From: Alphaproteobacteria bacterium
GTDB taxonomy: Bacteria > Pseudomonadota > Alphaproteobacteria > Rhodobacterales > Rhodobacteraceae
NCBI GenBank assembly: GCA_030431825.1
Contig: JAUIIJ010000001.1
Coordinates: 1-64,000, forward strand
Reading direction: 5' to 3'
Length of the DNA stretch: 64,000 bases
In this document: positions 25,841 through 34,739 of the stretch, one piece after another
Numbering within the stretch: position 1 is the stretch's first letter
How the letters are laid out: every line of letters begins with the position of its first letter
Notes under the pieces: model-generated
Told to the model about the DNA's origin: nothing
Databases searched by the model: none
Seen by the model: only the letters and a program-made list of their open reading frames with translations
Program-made: the position numbers and the translations under genes

Positions 25841-27325
25841 ATGGATACCAACACGGCCATTCTTGCCAGCATGCTGATCCCGGCGCTTGCCGCGATTGCC
25901 AACCTGGTGCTGCGCGAGGCTCCCAACCTGCGCGACGGCACGACCTTTGTCGCGGCGCTCCTGACCTTTGGCTGCGTTCTCAACATCCTTTACAACGTCG
26001 GCAATGGCACCACCGAACCGATGGTTCTGCTGACGGTGATGCCGGGGCTCGAGCTCGCCTTCAATGTCGAACCGCTGGGCCTGATGTTCGCGCTGATTGC
26101 CAGCGGGCTCTGGATCCTGACGCATCTCTACGGCGTCGGTTACATGCGCGGCAACAACGAGGACCACCACGCGCGGTTCTTCTGCTTTTTCTCGGTTGCG
26201 ATCTCGGCGACGCTTGGCATTGCCTTTGCCGCCAACATGTTCACGCTGTTCCTGTTCTACGAGGCGTTGACGCTCTCGACCTTTCCTCTGGTCGCGCACA
26301 AGGGCACGGACGAGGCGCGGGCCGGCGCGCGGGTTTACCTGGGTATCCTGATCGGCACCTCGATCGGTTTTCTGCTGGTGGCGGTGATCTGGACCTGGAC
26401 CCTGACCGGGACGCTCGACTTTACCAGGGGGGGTATCCTGCAGGGGCGTGTCAGCGGGGTGATGGTGCCGGTGCTGCTGGCGCTTTATGCCTTTGGCATC
26501 GGCAAGGCGGCGCTGATGCCGTTCCACCGCTGGCTGCCCTCCGCGATGGTCGCGCCGACACCGGTTTCGGCCCTGCTGCACGCGGTGGCGGTGGTCAAGG
26601 CGGGTGTTTTCACCATGCTCAAGGTCGGGGTCTATATCTTCGGCATCGATTTCCTTGCCGAGACCGGGGCGTCGGAATGGCTGATGTGGCTGGCGGCCTT
26701 CTCGATCATCGCGGCGTCGGTCGTGGCGATGACCAAGGACAACCTCAAGGCGCGTCTGGCCTATTCCACGGTCAGCCAACTGAGCTATATCACGCTGGGC
26801 ATGGCGCTGGCCACGTCGATGGGGGTGCTGGGCGGCGGACTTCACATCGCGATGCACGCGATGGGCAAAATCACCCTCTTCATGTGTGCGGGATCGATCT
26901 ATGTCGCCGTGCACAAGACCGAAATCAGCCAGATGAACGGGCTGGGTCGGGTGATGCCGGTCACCTATGGCGCGTTCCTGATCGGAGCCCTGTCGATCAT
27001 CGGATTGCCGCCCCTCGGCGGATCGTGGAGCAAATGGCTGCTGGTGATGGGCGCAGCGGATACCGGGCAATGGGTGATGATCGTCGTGCTGATGGCCAGT
27101 TCCCTGTTGAACGTGGTCTACCTGCTGTCGATCGTCGGTCGCGGTTTCTTCCTGCCCAATCCCGACATCGCGGAGGGCGCGCAATCCGCCGAGGCGGGCG
27201 TGCTGGTCTGGCTGCCGCCGGTGCTGACCGCATTTGGCTGTGTTGTTCTGTTCTTTTACGCAGGAGAGATACAGAGCTTTCTGACTCCCCTGATTACCGA
27301 GGCGGGGGTGAACGATGGACAATAG
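25841..27325 (+). CDS. Proton-translocating subunit, MrpA N-terminal (ND5)-like
   Basis: The 494-residue protein has about fourteen helices and ND5/MrpA-type motifs: ALMPFHRWLPSAMVAPTPVSALLHAVAVVKAGVF (spanning two segments), LKARLAYSTVSQLSYITLGMAL and HAMGKITLFMCAG. The PTPVSALLHAVAVVKAG sequence is the MrpA/ND5 version, so this is probably the N-terminal half of a split MrpA. The C-terminal half would be the DUF4040 gene upstream. It begins eight bases after mnhD and overlaps the next gene by 11 bases. Confidence 0.87.
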   Translation: MDTNTAILASMLIPALAAIANLVLREAPNLRDGTTFVAALLTFGCVLNILYNVGNGTTEPMVLLTVMPGLELAFNVEPLGLMFALIASGLWILTHLYGVGYMRGNNEDHHARFFCFFSVAISATLGIAFAANMFTLFLFYEALTLSTFPLVAHKGTDEARAGARVYLGILIGTSIGFLLVAVIWTWTLTGTLDFTRGGILQGRVSGVMVPVLLALYAFGIGKAALMPFHRWLPSAMVAPTPVSALLHAVAVVKAGVFTMLKVGVYIFGIDFLAETGASEWLMWLAAFSIIAASVVAMTKDNLKARLAYSTVSQLSYITLGMALATSMGVLGGGLHIAMHAMGKITLFMCAGSIYVAVHKTEISQMNGLGRVMPVTYGAFLIGALSIIGLPPLGGSWSKWLLVMGAADTGQWVMIVVLMASSLLNVVYLLSIVGRGFFLPNPDIAEGAQSAEAGVLVWLPPVLTAFGCVVLFFYAGEIQSFLTPLITEAGVNDGQ

Positions 27326-27662
27326 GACGCCCGACAATGCCGATACCTATCCGGCCCTCGGCCGCGCGTTCCTGTGGCTGGACAGGCCCGGTGGCGCAAA
27401 GGCCGTGCGCTATACGCTCTTCATCCTCTGCGCGCTGCTGATCGTCGCGGATTTTGTCTTTTACAAGAAGGGCTACCTTCCGATCGAGGAGTTCCCGATA
27501 TTCTATGCGCTCTTCGGTTTCTTTTCCTGTGCGGCGCTGCTGATCTGTTCGGTGGTGATGCGCGTCATCCTGGAACGGCCCAGGGATTACTATGCACCCA
27601 CGGACGGCGCTCTCGAACCCTCGCCGCAGGAACAGGCAGCGAAGGTGGATCACCATGCTTGA
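27315..27662 (+). CDS. Small two-helix membrane protein within the Mrp operon
   Basis: I do not recognise a named family. The 115-residue protein has two hydrophobic helices (YTLFILCALLIVADFVFY, then FPIFYALFGFFSCAALLICSVVM). These are joined by a short loop containing KKGYLPIEEFP, and the tails are polar. The gene overlaps the preceding and following genes by 11 and 8 bases. It is therefore almost certainly expressed and stoichiometrically coupled with the two large subunits. An assembly or linker role in the antiporter is plausible but not shown. Confidence 0.75.
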   Translation: MDNRTPDNADTYPALGRAFLWLDRPGGAKAVRYTLFILCALLIVADFVFYKKGYLPIEEFPIFYALFGFFSCAALLICSVVMRVILERPRDYYAPTDGALEPSPQEQAAKVDHHA

Positions 27663-29352
27663 CGCGCTGCCCACCGCTTTTCTGTTCTTCCTGGCGGCGC
27701 TGATCCTGCCGATCCTGCCGCGCGGTCCGCTGCGCAGCCTGCTGGTGCTGATCGTGCCGGTTGTCGCCGGGCTGGCGGTCTATGCGTTGCCCATGGGAAA
27801 TCTCGTGCAGGCGGAATTCTTCGGCTTCACGCTCGATCTCATGCGCGTCGACCCGCTCAGCCGGGTGTTCGCGCTGCTCTTCTGCATTGCCGCTTTTCTC
27901 GGTGGTCTCTTTGCCTGGCACCTGCGCGACACGGTGCAACAGGTGGCGATGCTGCTCTATGTGGGGGCGGCCATCGGGGCGGTTTTCGCCGGCGATCTCG
28001 TCACCTTGTTCTTCTACTGGGAAGGCACGGCGATTTCGTCGGTTTTCCTGATTTGGGCACGTCGCAGCGAAGCATCGTATTTTTCGGGGATGCGCTATCT
28101 CACGATCCAGATCGGCTCGGGCGTGATGTTGCTGGCCGGCATCATCCTGCACTACAGCGCCACGGGAAGCATCGCATTTGACGCCATGACGCTGGATTCG
28201 CCGGCAAGCTGGCTGATCTTCATCGCCTTCGGGATCAAGGCCGCCTTCATCCTGCTCAACAACTGGATGATCGATGCCTACCCCTCTGCCACCGTCACCG
28301 GCACCGTGATCCTGTCGGCCTTTACCACCAAGCTGGCGATCTATGCGCTGGCCCGTGGTTTCGCGGGGACCGAGCTGCTGATCTATATCGGTGCCGCCAC
28401 TGCGGTTTATCCGTTGATCTGGGCGCAACTGGAAAATGACCTGCGGCGGGTGGTGGCCTACGCGCTGAACCTGCAACAGGGGTTCATGTTCGTCGGCATC
28501 GGCATTGGCACCGAACTGGCGCTGAACGGGGCGATTGCGCATGCGTTTGTCGGCGTGCTCTACGGCATGCTCCTGTTCATGACGCTCGGCGCGGTGATGT
28601 ATCGCACGGGCACCAGCCGCGCCACCGATCTTGGCGGGATTTACAAGACGATGCCGCTGACCGCGCTGTTCTGCCTGGTGGGCGCGGCCTCGATTTCGGC
28701 CTTTCCGCTCTTTGCGGGATTCGTTTCCAAGTCGCTGATCATCTCGGCGGCAGCCAAGGGATCGCACTATGTGGTCTGGGGGTGCCTGCTGCTCGCCAGT
28801 GCCGGAGGCTTTCTGGTCTGCGGCCTGAAAGTGCCGTTCTTCGCCTTTTTCAGCAAGGATGGCAGCCTGCGCCCACGCGAGGCACCCGGTCACATGTTGC
28901 TGGTCATGGGGCTGACGGCGGTGCTCTGCGTCCTGGCCGGCACAAACCCGACTGCCCTTTATGCGCTGCTGCCCTATGACGTGAGCTATCAACCTTATTC
29001 GACCGGCCATATCATCACGCAATTGCAGTTGCTGCTGTTCTCGGCGCTGGCATTTGCCCTGCTGTTGCCGACCCGGTTGTACCCGCGACCGAACCCGACG
29101 GTGAATCTCGATTTCGACTGGGTTTACCGGCGCTTGCTACTGGGGGCGATCGGTCTGCTGGCGATCCCGGTACGCGGGTTTTTCCGCGCCCTGGACCGGT
29201 TCAAGGCGGGCCCGCTTAAGGCGCTGATCCGCACGCTTTACAATACCTACGGGCCAATGGCACGCACCTCGCAATTCTGGCCGACCGGGGCGATGGTGCT
29301 CTGGATTGCGATCCTGCTCGGTGTCACGCTGCTGGTGAGCTACGCCTCCTGA
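27655..29352 (+). CDS. Third ND2/4/5-like proton-translocating subunit of the Mrp operon
   Basis: The 565-residue protein has about fourteen helices plus a C-terminal extension (about residues 480-565) with an additional terminal helix. The channel motifs are GIKAAFILLNNWMIDAYPSATVTGTVILSAFTTKLAIYAL (MrpD-like) and NDLRRVVAYALNLQQGFMFVGIG. The PxHxWL histidine of the helix-7 loop is replaced by NNWMIDAYP, which differs from both sister subunits. The start at 27655 overlaps the small upstream gene. It is the last gene of the operon. Confidence 0.87.
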   Translation: MLDALPTAFLFFLAALILPILPRGPLRSLLVLIVPVVAGLAVYALPMGNLVQAEFFGFTLDLMRVDPLSRVFALLFCIAAFLGGLFAWHLRDTVQQVAMLLYVGAAIGAVFAGDLVTLFFYWEGTAISSVFLIWARRSEASYFSGMRYLTIQIGSGVMLLAGIILHYSATGSIAFDAMTLDSPASWLIFIAFGIKAAFILLNNWMIDAYPSATVTGTVILSAFTTKLAIYALARGFAGTELLIYIGAATAVYPLIWAQLENDLRRVVAYALNLQQGFMFVGIGIGTELALNGAIAHAFVGVLYGMLLFMTLGAVMYRTGTSRATDLGGIYKTMPLTALFCLVGAASISAFPLFAGFVSKSLIISAAAKGSHYVVWGCLLLASAGGFLVCGLKVPFFAFFSKDGSLRPREAPGHMLLVMGLTAVLCVLAGTNPTALYALLPYDVSYQPYSTGHIITQLQLLLFSALAFALLLPTRLYPRPNPTVNLDFDWVYRRLLLGAIGLLAIPVRGFFRALDRFKAGPLKALIRTLYNTYGPMARTSQFWPTGAMVLWIAILLGVTLLVSYAS

Positions 29353-29449
29353 TTTCCGGGCAATGAATCGGGCCGATCAAGGCTGGCGTCCGGCTGGCTT
29401 GCCGTGCATGGTATGCGCGTTGACGCCGTGATCCGAGGAAAGAAGCGCC

Positions 29450-30826
29450 ATGACTTTTCAGCCCAACTCGCCCGAAGCCCGTGATGTGGCCTATCATCTG
29501 CACAGCTATACCAACGCCCGCGCCCATCAGGAAGACGGGCCGCTGATCATCGAACGTGGCGACGGTGCCTATGTGATCGACAACAGCGGCAATCGCTATC
29601 TCGAAGGCATGGCAGGATTGTGGAGCGTCGGTGTCGGGTTCAACGAACCCCGGCTGGCAGAGGCAGCGGCGCGGCAGATGGAGAAGCTGCCGTTCTATCA
29701 CACGTTCGGCAGCCGCTCGCACGGGCCCGCGGTGGACCTGGCCGAAAAGCTGATCCAACTTGCCCCGGTGCCGATGAGCAAGGTGTTCTACACCAATTCC
29801 GGATCCGAGGCCAATGACTCGGTGCTGAAGCTGCTCTGGTATCGCTCCAACGCCATGGGGCAGCCGCAACGCAAGAAGATCATCAGCCGCCTGCGGGGGT
29901 ATCACGGCGTGACCATCGCATCGGCGAGCATGACCGGCTTGCCGACGAACCACGAATCCTTTGACCTGCCCATTGCCAACGTGCTGCATACCGGCAGCCC
30001 GCATCACTACCGCGACGCGCACGAGGGCGAGAGCGAAGTCGACTTTGCCAACCGTCTGGCCAGCGAACTCGAAGAGATGATCCTGGCCGAGGGGCCGGAA
30101 ACGGTGATGGCCTTCATCGCCGAGCCGGTGATGGGGGCGGGCGGCGTCGTCGTGCCGCCGGAGACCTACTGGGCCCGGATTCAGGAGGTGCTGCAAAAAT
30201 ACGATATCCTGCTGGTCGCGGACGAGGTGATTTGCGGCTTTGGCCGCACAGGAAAAATGTTCGGATCGCAGACCTTCGACATGAAACCCGATGTCCTGGT
30301 GATGTCCAAGCAGATCACGTCGAGCTATTTTCCGCTCTCGGCCTTCATGATCAACGACAGGGTGTTCGAACCGCTGGCCGACGAGAGCAACCGGATCGGC
30401 GTGCTGGGTCATGGTTTCACCGCGGCCGGCCATCCGACCGGCGCGGCGATCGCATTGGAGAATATCGCGATCATCGAGGAACGCGGACTTGTCGCCAACG
30501 CCGCCGAGATGGGCGGATACCTGCATGAGCGCCTGAGGGAATTCGCCGATCATCCGCTTGTGGGCGAGGTGCGCGGCGTCGGTCTGCTCGCTGCGGTGGA
30601 ACTCGTGCTCGACAAACAGACGCGGAGCGCGGCGGAGAAGCCGGGTCAGCTTGGCAAACACGCGGCCGGGCGGCTGTTCGCAAATGGGGTGATTTCGCGC
30701 CCGATGGTCGATGCGCTTGCCTTCTGTCCGCCGATGATCGTCAACCGGGGCGACATCGACGGGTTCCTCTCGGCACTTGGCGCGTCGCTTGACGAGACCG
30801 CCGACGCCTTCGCCATTCCGCGCTGA
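29450..30826 (+). CDS. Class III aminotransferase (omega-aminotransferase family)
   Basis: The 458-residue PLP enzyme has the class III features: YLEGMAGLWSVGVGFNEPRLAEAA, the phosphate-binding loop TNSGSEANDSVLKL, RLRGYHGVT, the PLP Asp in LLVADEVICGFGRTG and the Schiff-base Lys287 in VMSKQITSSYFPLSA. It transfers amino groups from omega-amino compounds to pyruvate or another oxo acid. The donor is not evident. The CoA-transferase gene follows 16 bp later, and a polyamine-type importer converges on this group, so a role in diamine or beta-amino acid use is possible. Confidence 0.9.
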   Translation: MTFQPNSPEARDVAYHLHSYTNARAHQEDGPLIIERGDGAYVIDNSGNRYLEGMAGLWSVGVGFNEPRLAEAAARQMEKLPFYHTFGSRSHGPAVDLAEKLIQLAPVPMSKVFYTNSGSEANDSVLKLLWYRSNAMGQPQRKKIISRLRGYHGVTIASASMTGLPTNHESFDLPIANVLHTGSPHHYRDAHEGESEVDFANRLASELEEMILAEGPETVMAFIAEPVMGAGGVVVPPETYWARIQEVLQKYDILLVADEVICGFGRTGKMFGSQTFDMKPDVLVMSKQITSSYFPLSAFMINDRVFEPLADESNRIGVLGHGFTAAGHPTGAAIALENIAIIEERGLVANAAEMGGYLHERLREFADHPLVGEVRGVGLLAAVELVLDKQTRSAAEKPGQLGKHAAGRLFANGVISRPMVDALAFCPPMIVNRGDIDGFLSALGASLDETADAFAIPR

Positions 30827-30842
30827 CAGGGCAGGACGCAAC

Positions 30843-32051
30843 ATGGCAGGACCGCTTGACGGCGTTCGCGTCGTCGACCTTACCACGATGATCTCGGGCC
30901 CCTTGGCCACCATGACCCTTGCGGATCAGGGGGCCGAGGTGATCAAGATCGAGCATCCCAGGGGGGGCGATCACAGTCGCCAGGTGGCCGACCGGCGCGG
31001 CGGTTTTGCCGCGTCGTTTCTGAACAACAACCGCAACAAGCGGTCCATCGCGCTGAACCTCAAGGACCCGCGCGGGATCGAGGCGGCGCTCAGGCTCTGT
31101 GAGGGCGCCGATGTGTTCATCCAGAACTTTCGCCCGGGCGTTGCCGAGCGGATCGGCCTTGGCGAGGCGGCGGTGCGCGCGGCGCGCGCCGATATCGTCT
31201 ATGCCTCGATTGCCGGTTTCGGGTTCGAGGGCGACTGGGCGGGCAAACCGGTGTACGATCCGCTGATCCAGGCGCTGTCGGGATTGGCCAGCGTGCAGGG
31301 GGGCGGGGCCAGACCCAGGCTGGTGCGCACCATCGTGCCCGACAAGGTGACCGCGCTTCAGGCCAGCCAGGCGATTACCGCGGCGCTTTTTGCCCGCCAG
31401 CGCAGCGGGCAGGGCACGCATCTGCGGCTGTCGATGCTGGATACCATGCTCGCCTTTCTGTGGAGCTCGGATATGGCGGGGCATACATTTGTCGGTGACG
31501 AGGTGCCCGAGCAGGATGCCGAGGTCGCGCAGAATTACGTGGAACTGATCTATCAGACCGCCGATGGCTGGATGGCGGTGTCGGCGCACACCGACGGCAC
31601 CTGGGCCGGGCTGTGCGCCGCTGTCGACCGACCCGACTGGCTGGCGGATCCGCGGTTCGCCACGGTCGCCGCGCGCGAGGTGAACAAGACCGCCCGGCTG
31701 GAACTGACGCAACAGGCGCTGCTCACCGACAGCACCGGCAACTGGATGCAACGGCTGCCCGCGCATGACGTGCCCTGCGCGCCGGTTCTGACGCGCACGC
31801 AGATGTATGCGCACCCGCAGGTCGTCGCCAACGGCGCGATCATCGAGACCGATCATCCACAGGCCGGCCGGTTGCGTCAGGCCCGACCGCCCGCGCAATT
31901 CTCGGCAACGCCTCTGGACGTACCGCGCCCGGCGCGTCGCCTGGGCGAGGACACCCGTGCGGTGCTGACCGGCGCCGGTTACGATGACCGGGCCATTGAC
32001 GCGATGATTGCCGCAGGCGTGGCCACCGAAGCACAGGACAGCGAAACATGA
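30843..32051 (+). CDS. CaiB/BaiF (class III) CoA-transferase
   Basis: The 402-residue protein has the class III CoA-transferase hallmarks: GPLDGVRVVDLTTMISGP, ADQGAEVIKIEHPRGGD, NNNRNKRSIALNLKDPRG and the catalytic Asp139 in GKPVYDPLIQALSGL. It moves CoA between carboxylic acids; the acids are unknown. The ATG at 30843 is chosen because it gives the standard N-terminus. The stop overlaps the GST gene in ATGA. No oxalyl-CoA decarboxylase lies nearby, so a formyl-CoA:oxalate transferase is not favoured. Confidence 0.88.
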   Translation: MAGPLDGVRVVDLTTMISGPLATMTLADQGAEVIKIEHPRGGDHSRQVADRRGGFAASFLNNNRNKRSIALNLKDPRGIEAALRLCEGADVFIQNFRPGVAERIGLGEAAVRAARADIVYASIAGFGFEGDWAGKPVYDPLIQALSGLASVQGGGARPRLVRTIVPDKVTALQASQAITAALFARQRSGQGTHLRLSMLDTMLAFLWSSDMAGHTFVGDEVPEQDAEVAQNYVELIYQTADGWMAVSAHTDGTWAGLCAAVDRPDWLADPRFATVAAREVNKTARLELTQQALLTDSTGNWMQRLPAHDVPCAPVLTRTQMYAHPQVVANGAIIETDHPQAGRLRQARPPAQFSATPLDVPRPARRLGEDTRAVLTGAGYDDRAIDAMIAAGVATEAQDSET

Positions 32052-32782
32052 TCGATCTTTACTATGCCCCGACGCCCAATGGCTGGAAGGCCGCGATCAT
32101 GCTCGAAGAGTGCGGGATCGATTATCGCCCCAACCTGCTGCGCCTGTCCGACGGCGATCAGTTCTCGCCCGATTTCCTTGCCATCAGCCCGAATGCCAAG
32201 ATACCGGCGATCCTCGATCACGAGCCTGCGCCCGCGTGGGGGCGCGACCCGGTTCCGGTTTTCGAATCCGGTGCGATCCTGCTCTATCTCGCTGAAAAGA
32301 CGGGCCGCTTTCAGCCACCGGCCAGCGACCTGCGAGGCCGCAAGGAGATGATGGAATGGCTGTTCTGGCAGGTCGGCAATCAGGGGCCGATGGGCGGGCA
32401 ACTCAGCCATTTCCGCAACTACGCTCCCGATGATCAGAAGGAGTACGGGTTCAATCGCTACCTTGGCGAATATGACCGCAATCTCGGCGTGCTGGAAAAC
32501 CGTCTGGCGGGGCGCGACTGGATACTCGACGATTACTCGATTGCCGACATGCTGATCTTTCCCTGGGCGTTTATCGCCAAGCCGCTGGGCGCGTCGCTGG
32601 ACGAATTTCCCAATGTCGCCGGCTGGCGGGCGCGGATCAAGTCCCGCCCGGCGGTGCAGCGCGCCATCGACCTGAACAAGTCGGATCAGAACAGGGGGCG
32701 GCACCGGGTCGACAACAACTCGGTTCTGTTCAACCAGTCCGCGGCGTCCCTGCGGCCGCGCTCCGAAGAAAACGGTTCCTGA
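32048..32782 (+). CDS. Glutathione S-transferase family protein (YfcG/Ure2-like)
   Basis: The 244-residue protein has the N-terminal thioredoxin fold of GSTs (IDLYYAPTPNGWKAAIMLEECGIDY), with the Asn of the TPNG(W)K motif typical of the Nu/YfcG class. The glutathione site is ISPNAKIPAI and FESGAILLYLAEKTG. The all-helical C-terminal domain carries YSIADMLIFPW. The last 30 residues are polar and extend beyond the fold. Nu-class GSTs act as disulfide-bond oxidoreductases. It is co-transcribed with the aminotransferase and CoA-transferase. Confidence 0.88.
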   Translation: MIDLYYAPTPNGWKAAIMLEECGIDYRPNLLRLSDGDQFSPDFLAISPNAKIPAILDHEPAPAWGRDPVPVFESGAILLYLAEKTGRFQPPASDLRGRKEMMEWLFWQVGNQGPMGGQLSHFRNYAPDDQKEYGFNRYLGEYDRNLGVLENRLAGRDWILDDYSIADMLIFPWAFIAKPLGASLDEFPNVAGWRARIKSRPAVQRAIDLNKSDQNRGRHRVDNNSVLFNQSAASLRPRSEENGS

Positions 32783-32783
32783 C

Positions 32784-32810
32784 GCCGGGACCGCGTCTGG
32801 CGGTCCCGGC
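32784..32810. terminator. Perfect 11-bp hairpin between convergent genes
   Basis: GCCGGGACCGC (32784-32794) and GCGGTCCCGGC (32800-32810) form a perfect 11-bp stem with a 5-base loop, two bases after the GST stop and seven before the end of the solute-binding-protein gene. No clear T-run follows on either strand. It may terminate both convergent transcripts or protect the mRNA of the abundant binding protein. Confidence 0.5.
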
Positions 32811-32817
32811 CGGTGCC

Positions 32818-33840
32818 TTACTTCTGAAGATCGGTCCAGATCCGGGTATAGATCGACTGCACATCGGGCGGGCAGGTTTCGTTGAACACGCCGACGCTTC
32901 TCAGCTCTTCGGGAATGACAATCTCCGGCGCGTTCTTCATGTCTTCGGGCATGAATTCCTCGGACCCCGCGATGCCGTTGGCATAGCGGGCGAACTCGGA
33001 AATCAACGCGGCGTTTTCCGGCTCCATGATGAAATTCTGAAACGCCTTGGCTTCATCGACATTCTGCGCATCCTTGAGCACCGCGACCACATCCATCCAG
33101 ACCGGATAGCCTTCCCTGGGATAGCCATAGGCGATGTTGTCGTTCTGCAGACGCATGCGGAAACTCGATCCGTTCCAGTTCACCCCGGCCCAAAGGTCTT
33201 CCTTGGCGAATTTCTCGATATTGCCGTAATCCATGCCGAGCCAGGATTTCTTGGCCTCGACCAGCGTGTCGCGCACCTTCTTGAGCACGTCCTTGTCGCC
33301 GGTACAGGGCTCGCCGCCGTGATACAGGATGGCCAGCGACATCACATCGCTCATTTCAGGCACCACGTTGATCTTGCCCGCAAGCTCTTCCGGAGGATCG
33401 AGGAATATGGCCGAGGTGTTGATATCGCCGTCGTAATACTTGGTGTTCACCACGACGCCGGTGGTCCCCCATTGCCACGGCACGGTATAACGGCGGCCCG
33501 GATCCCATTTCACGTCGACCCAGGCCGGGTCCATGTTCTTGAAATTCTCCATCTGGTCGGGGCGGCTTTCGAGCAAAAGCCCTTCGTTGATCCAGATCGG
33601 CACATAGGTATGTGTGGGCACCACGATATCAAAGCCATGACCTCCGGCCTTGACCTTGGCCAGCGCCGTGTCGTTGCTGTCGAAATCGGTGACCGTGACC
33701 TTGATCCCGGTCTCGGCCTCGAATTTCTCGATCAGCTTGGGGTTGGTGTAATTGCCCCAGTTGTAGATGTTCAGTTCCTGTGCGGCGGCACCGGTCGCCA
33801 GAAGTGCAAGCGCCGATGCGGCGGATAGCAGATATTTCAT
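32818..33840 (-). CDS. Periplasmic polyamine-type solute-binding protein of an ABC transporter (PotF/PotD-like)
   Basis: The 340-residue protein has a Sec signal peptide (MKYLLSAASALALLATGAAA) and the PotD/PotF fold: ELNIYNWGNYTNPKLIEKFEAETG, a VDVKWDPGRRYTVPWQWGTTG region and the C-terminal FIMEPENAALISEFARYANG. It captures spermidine, putrescine or a related cation in the periplasm. The start at 33840 gives the signal peptide directly. It is the last gene of a four-gene transporter operon. The exact polyamine cannot be told from sequence. Confidence 0.88.
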   Translation of the reverse strand: MKYLLSAASALALLATGAAAQELNIYNWGNYTNPKLIEKFEAETGIKVTVTDFDSNDTALAKVKAGGHGFDIVVPTHTYVPIWINEGLLLESRPDQMENFKNMDPAWVDVKWDPGRRYTVPWQWGTTGVVVNTKYYDGDINTSAIFLDPPEELAGKINVVPEMSDVMSLAILYHGGEPCTGDKDVLKKVRDTLVEAKKSWLGMDYGNIEKFAKEDLWAGVNWNGSSFRMRLQNDNIAYGYPREGYPVWMDVVAVLKDAQNVDEAKAFQNFIMEPENAALISEFARYANGIAGSEEFMPEDMKNAPEIVIPEELRSVGVFNETCPPDVQSIYTRIWTDLQK

Positions 33841-33905
33841 CAGGTATACTCCTAGTTGGTGTTCGGGTTCCCGCTCCCGGTTCGTCACGACCGGGTTGGC
33901 TCTGG

Positions 33906-34739
33906 TCAGCGTTTTCTCATGGTGAGCATGAAGAACAGGCTGACCAGGATTGCGCCCGCGACGAGGATCGCGGTCGAAATGGCGTTGATTTCGGGTGTCA
34001 CGACGCGCCTGAGCTGGCCGAGCATATAAGTTGGCAAGGTGTCCTGACCGGCGGATTTTACGAACTCGGTGATCACCACGTCGTCCAGCGAGATCACGAA
34101 GGCCAGCAGCAGCCCCGCCACGATGCCCGGCCACATCAGCGGCAGTGTCACGCGGCGAAAGACCTGCCAGCGCGAGGCATAGAGATCCGCGGCGGCGGCT
34201 TCGAGCGAGGTATCCATGGTTTCGAGCCGCGCGCGGATCGGCAAATAGGCGAAGGGTACGCAAAACGCGGTATGCGCGACGATCAGGTAGATCATGCTGG
34301 TGTGCCCGGTCCAGACCTTGACCGCCGCAAAGACGATCAGCAGGGCGACGGCGGTCACGATCTCGGGCACCATCAGGGGCTGGTTGACCAGCGCATAGAT
34401 CATGGTGCGGCCGGGAAACCGTCGGATGCGGGTGGTGGCGAGCGCGGCCATGGTGGCCGCGACGGTGCCGACCGAGGCCGCGACGGTCGCGAGGTAGAGC
34501 GAGCGCAGGGCGGCATCCTGTACCTGTTCATTGGCGATCGCGCGCTGGTACCAGCGCAACGAGAAGCCTTCCCAGATCGCCAGCGAGGTGCCGGCGTTGA
34601 AGGAATAGGTCACGAGGATCATGATCGGCGCATAGAGCACCACGAAGGTGAACAGCGCCACGATGGCAAAGCCGGGCAGGGTGCGCACGGAATAGCCGCG
34701 TGCTTTCGATGTCGGGGCGTCGCGTGCCGGATCAGTCAT
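33906..34739 (-). CDS. Polyamine-type ABC transporter permease (PotC-like)
   Basis: The 277-residue inner-membrane protein has six helices. The EAA loop (ETMDTSLEAAAADLYASRWQVFRRVTLPLMWPGI, split over the coupling helix) contacts the ATPase. The N-terminal TM segment is LPGFAIVALFTFVVLYAPI. The ATG at 34739 overlaps the stop of the upstream permease gene, so the two permeases are made together. The length is normal. Confidence 0.9.
   Translation of the reverse strand: MTDPARDAPTSKARGYSVRTLPGFAIVALFTFVVLYAPIMILVTYSFNAGTSLAIWEGFSLRWYQRAIANEQVQDAALRSLYLATVAASVGTVAATMAALATTRIRRFPGRTMIYALVNQPLMVPEIVTAVALLIVFAAVKVWTGHTSMIYLIVAHTAFCVPFAYLPIRARLETMDTSLEAAAADLYASRWQVFRRVTLPLMWPGIVAGLLLAFVISLDDVVITEFVKSAGQDTLPTYMLGQLRRVVTPEINAISTAILVAGAILVSLFFMLTMRKR

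Noticed and set aside
24228..27337. Two long minus-strand frames (533 and 562 codons) opposite the Mrp operon
   Set aside because: The real genes on the plus strand have clear antiporter motifs and overlapping starts. The opposite frames are rich in Arg, His, Gln and Asp and lack hydrophobic or domain structure.
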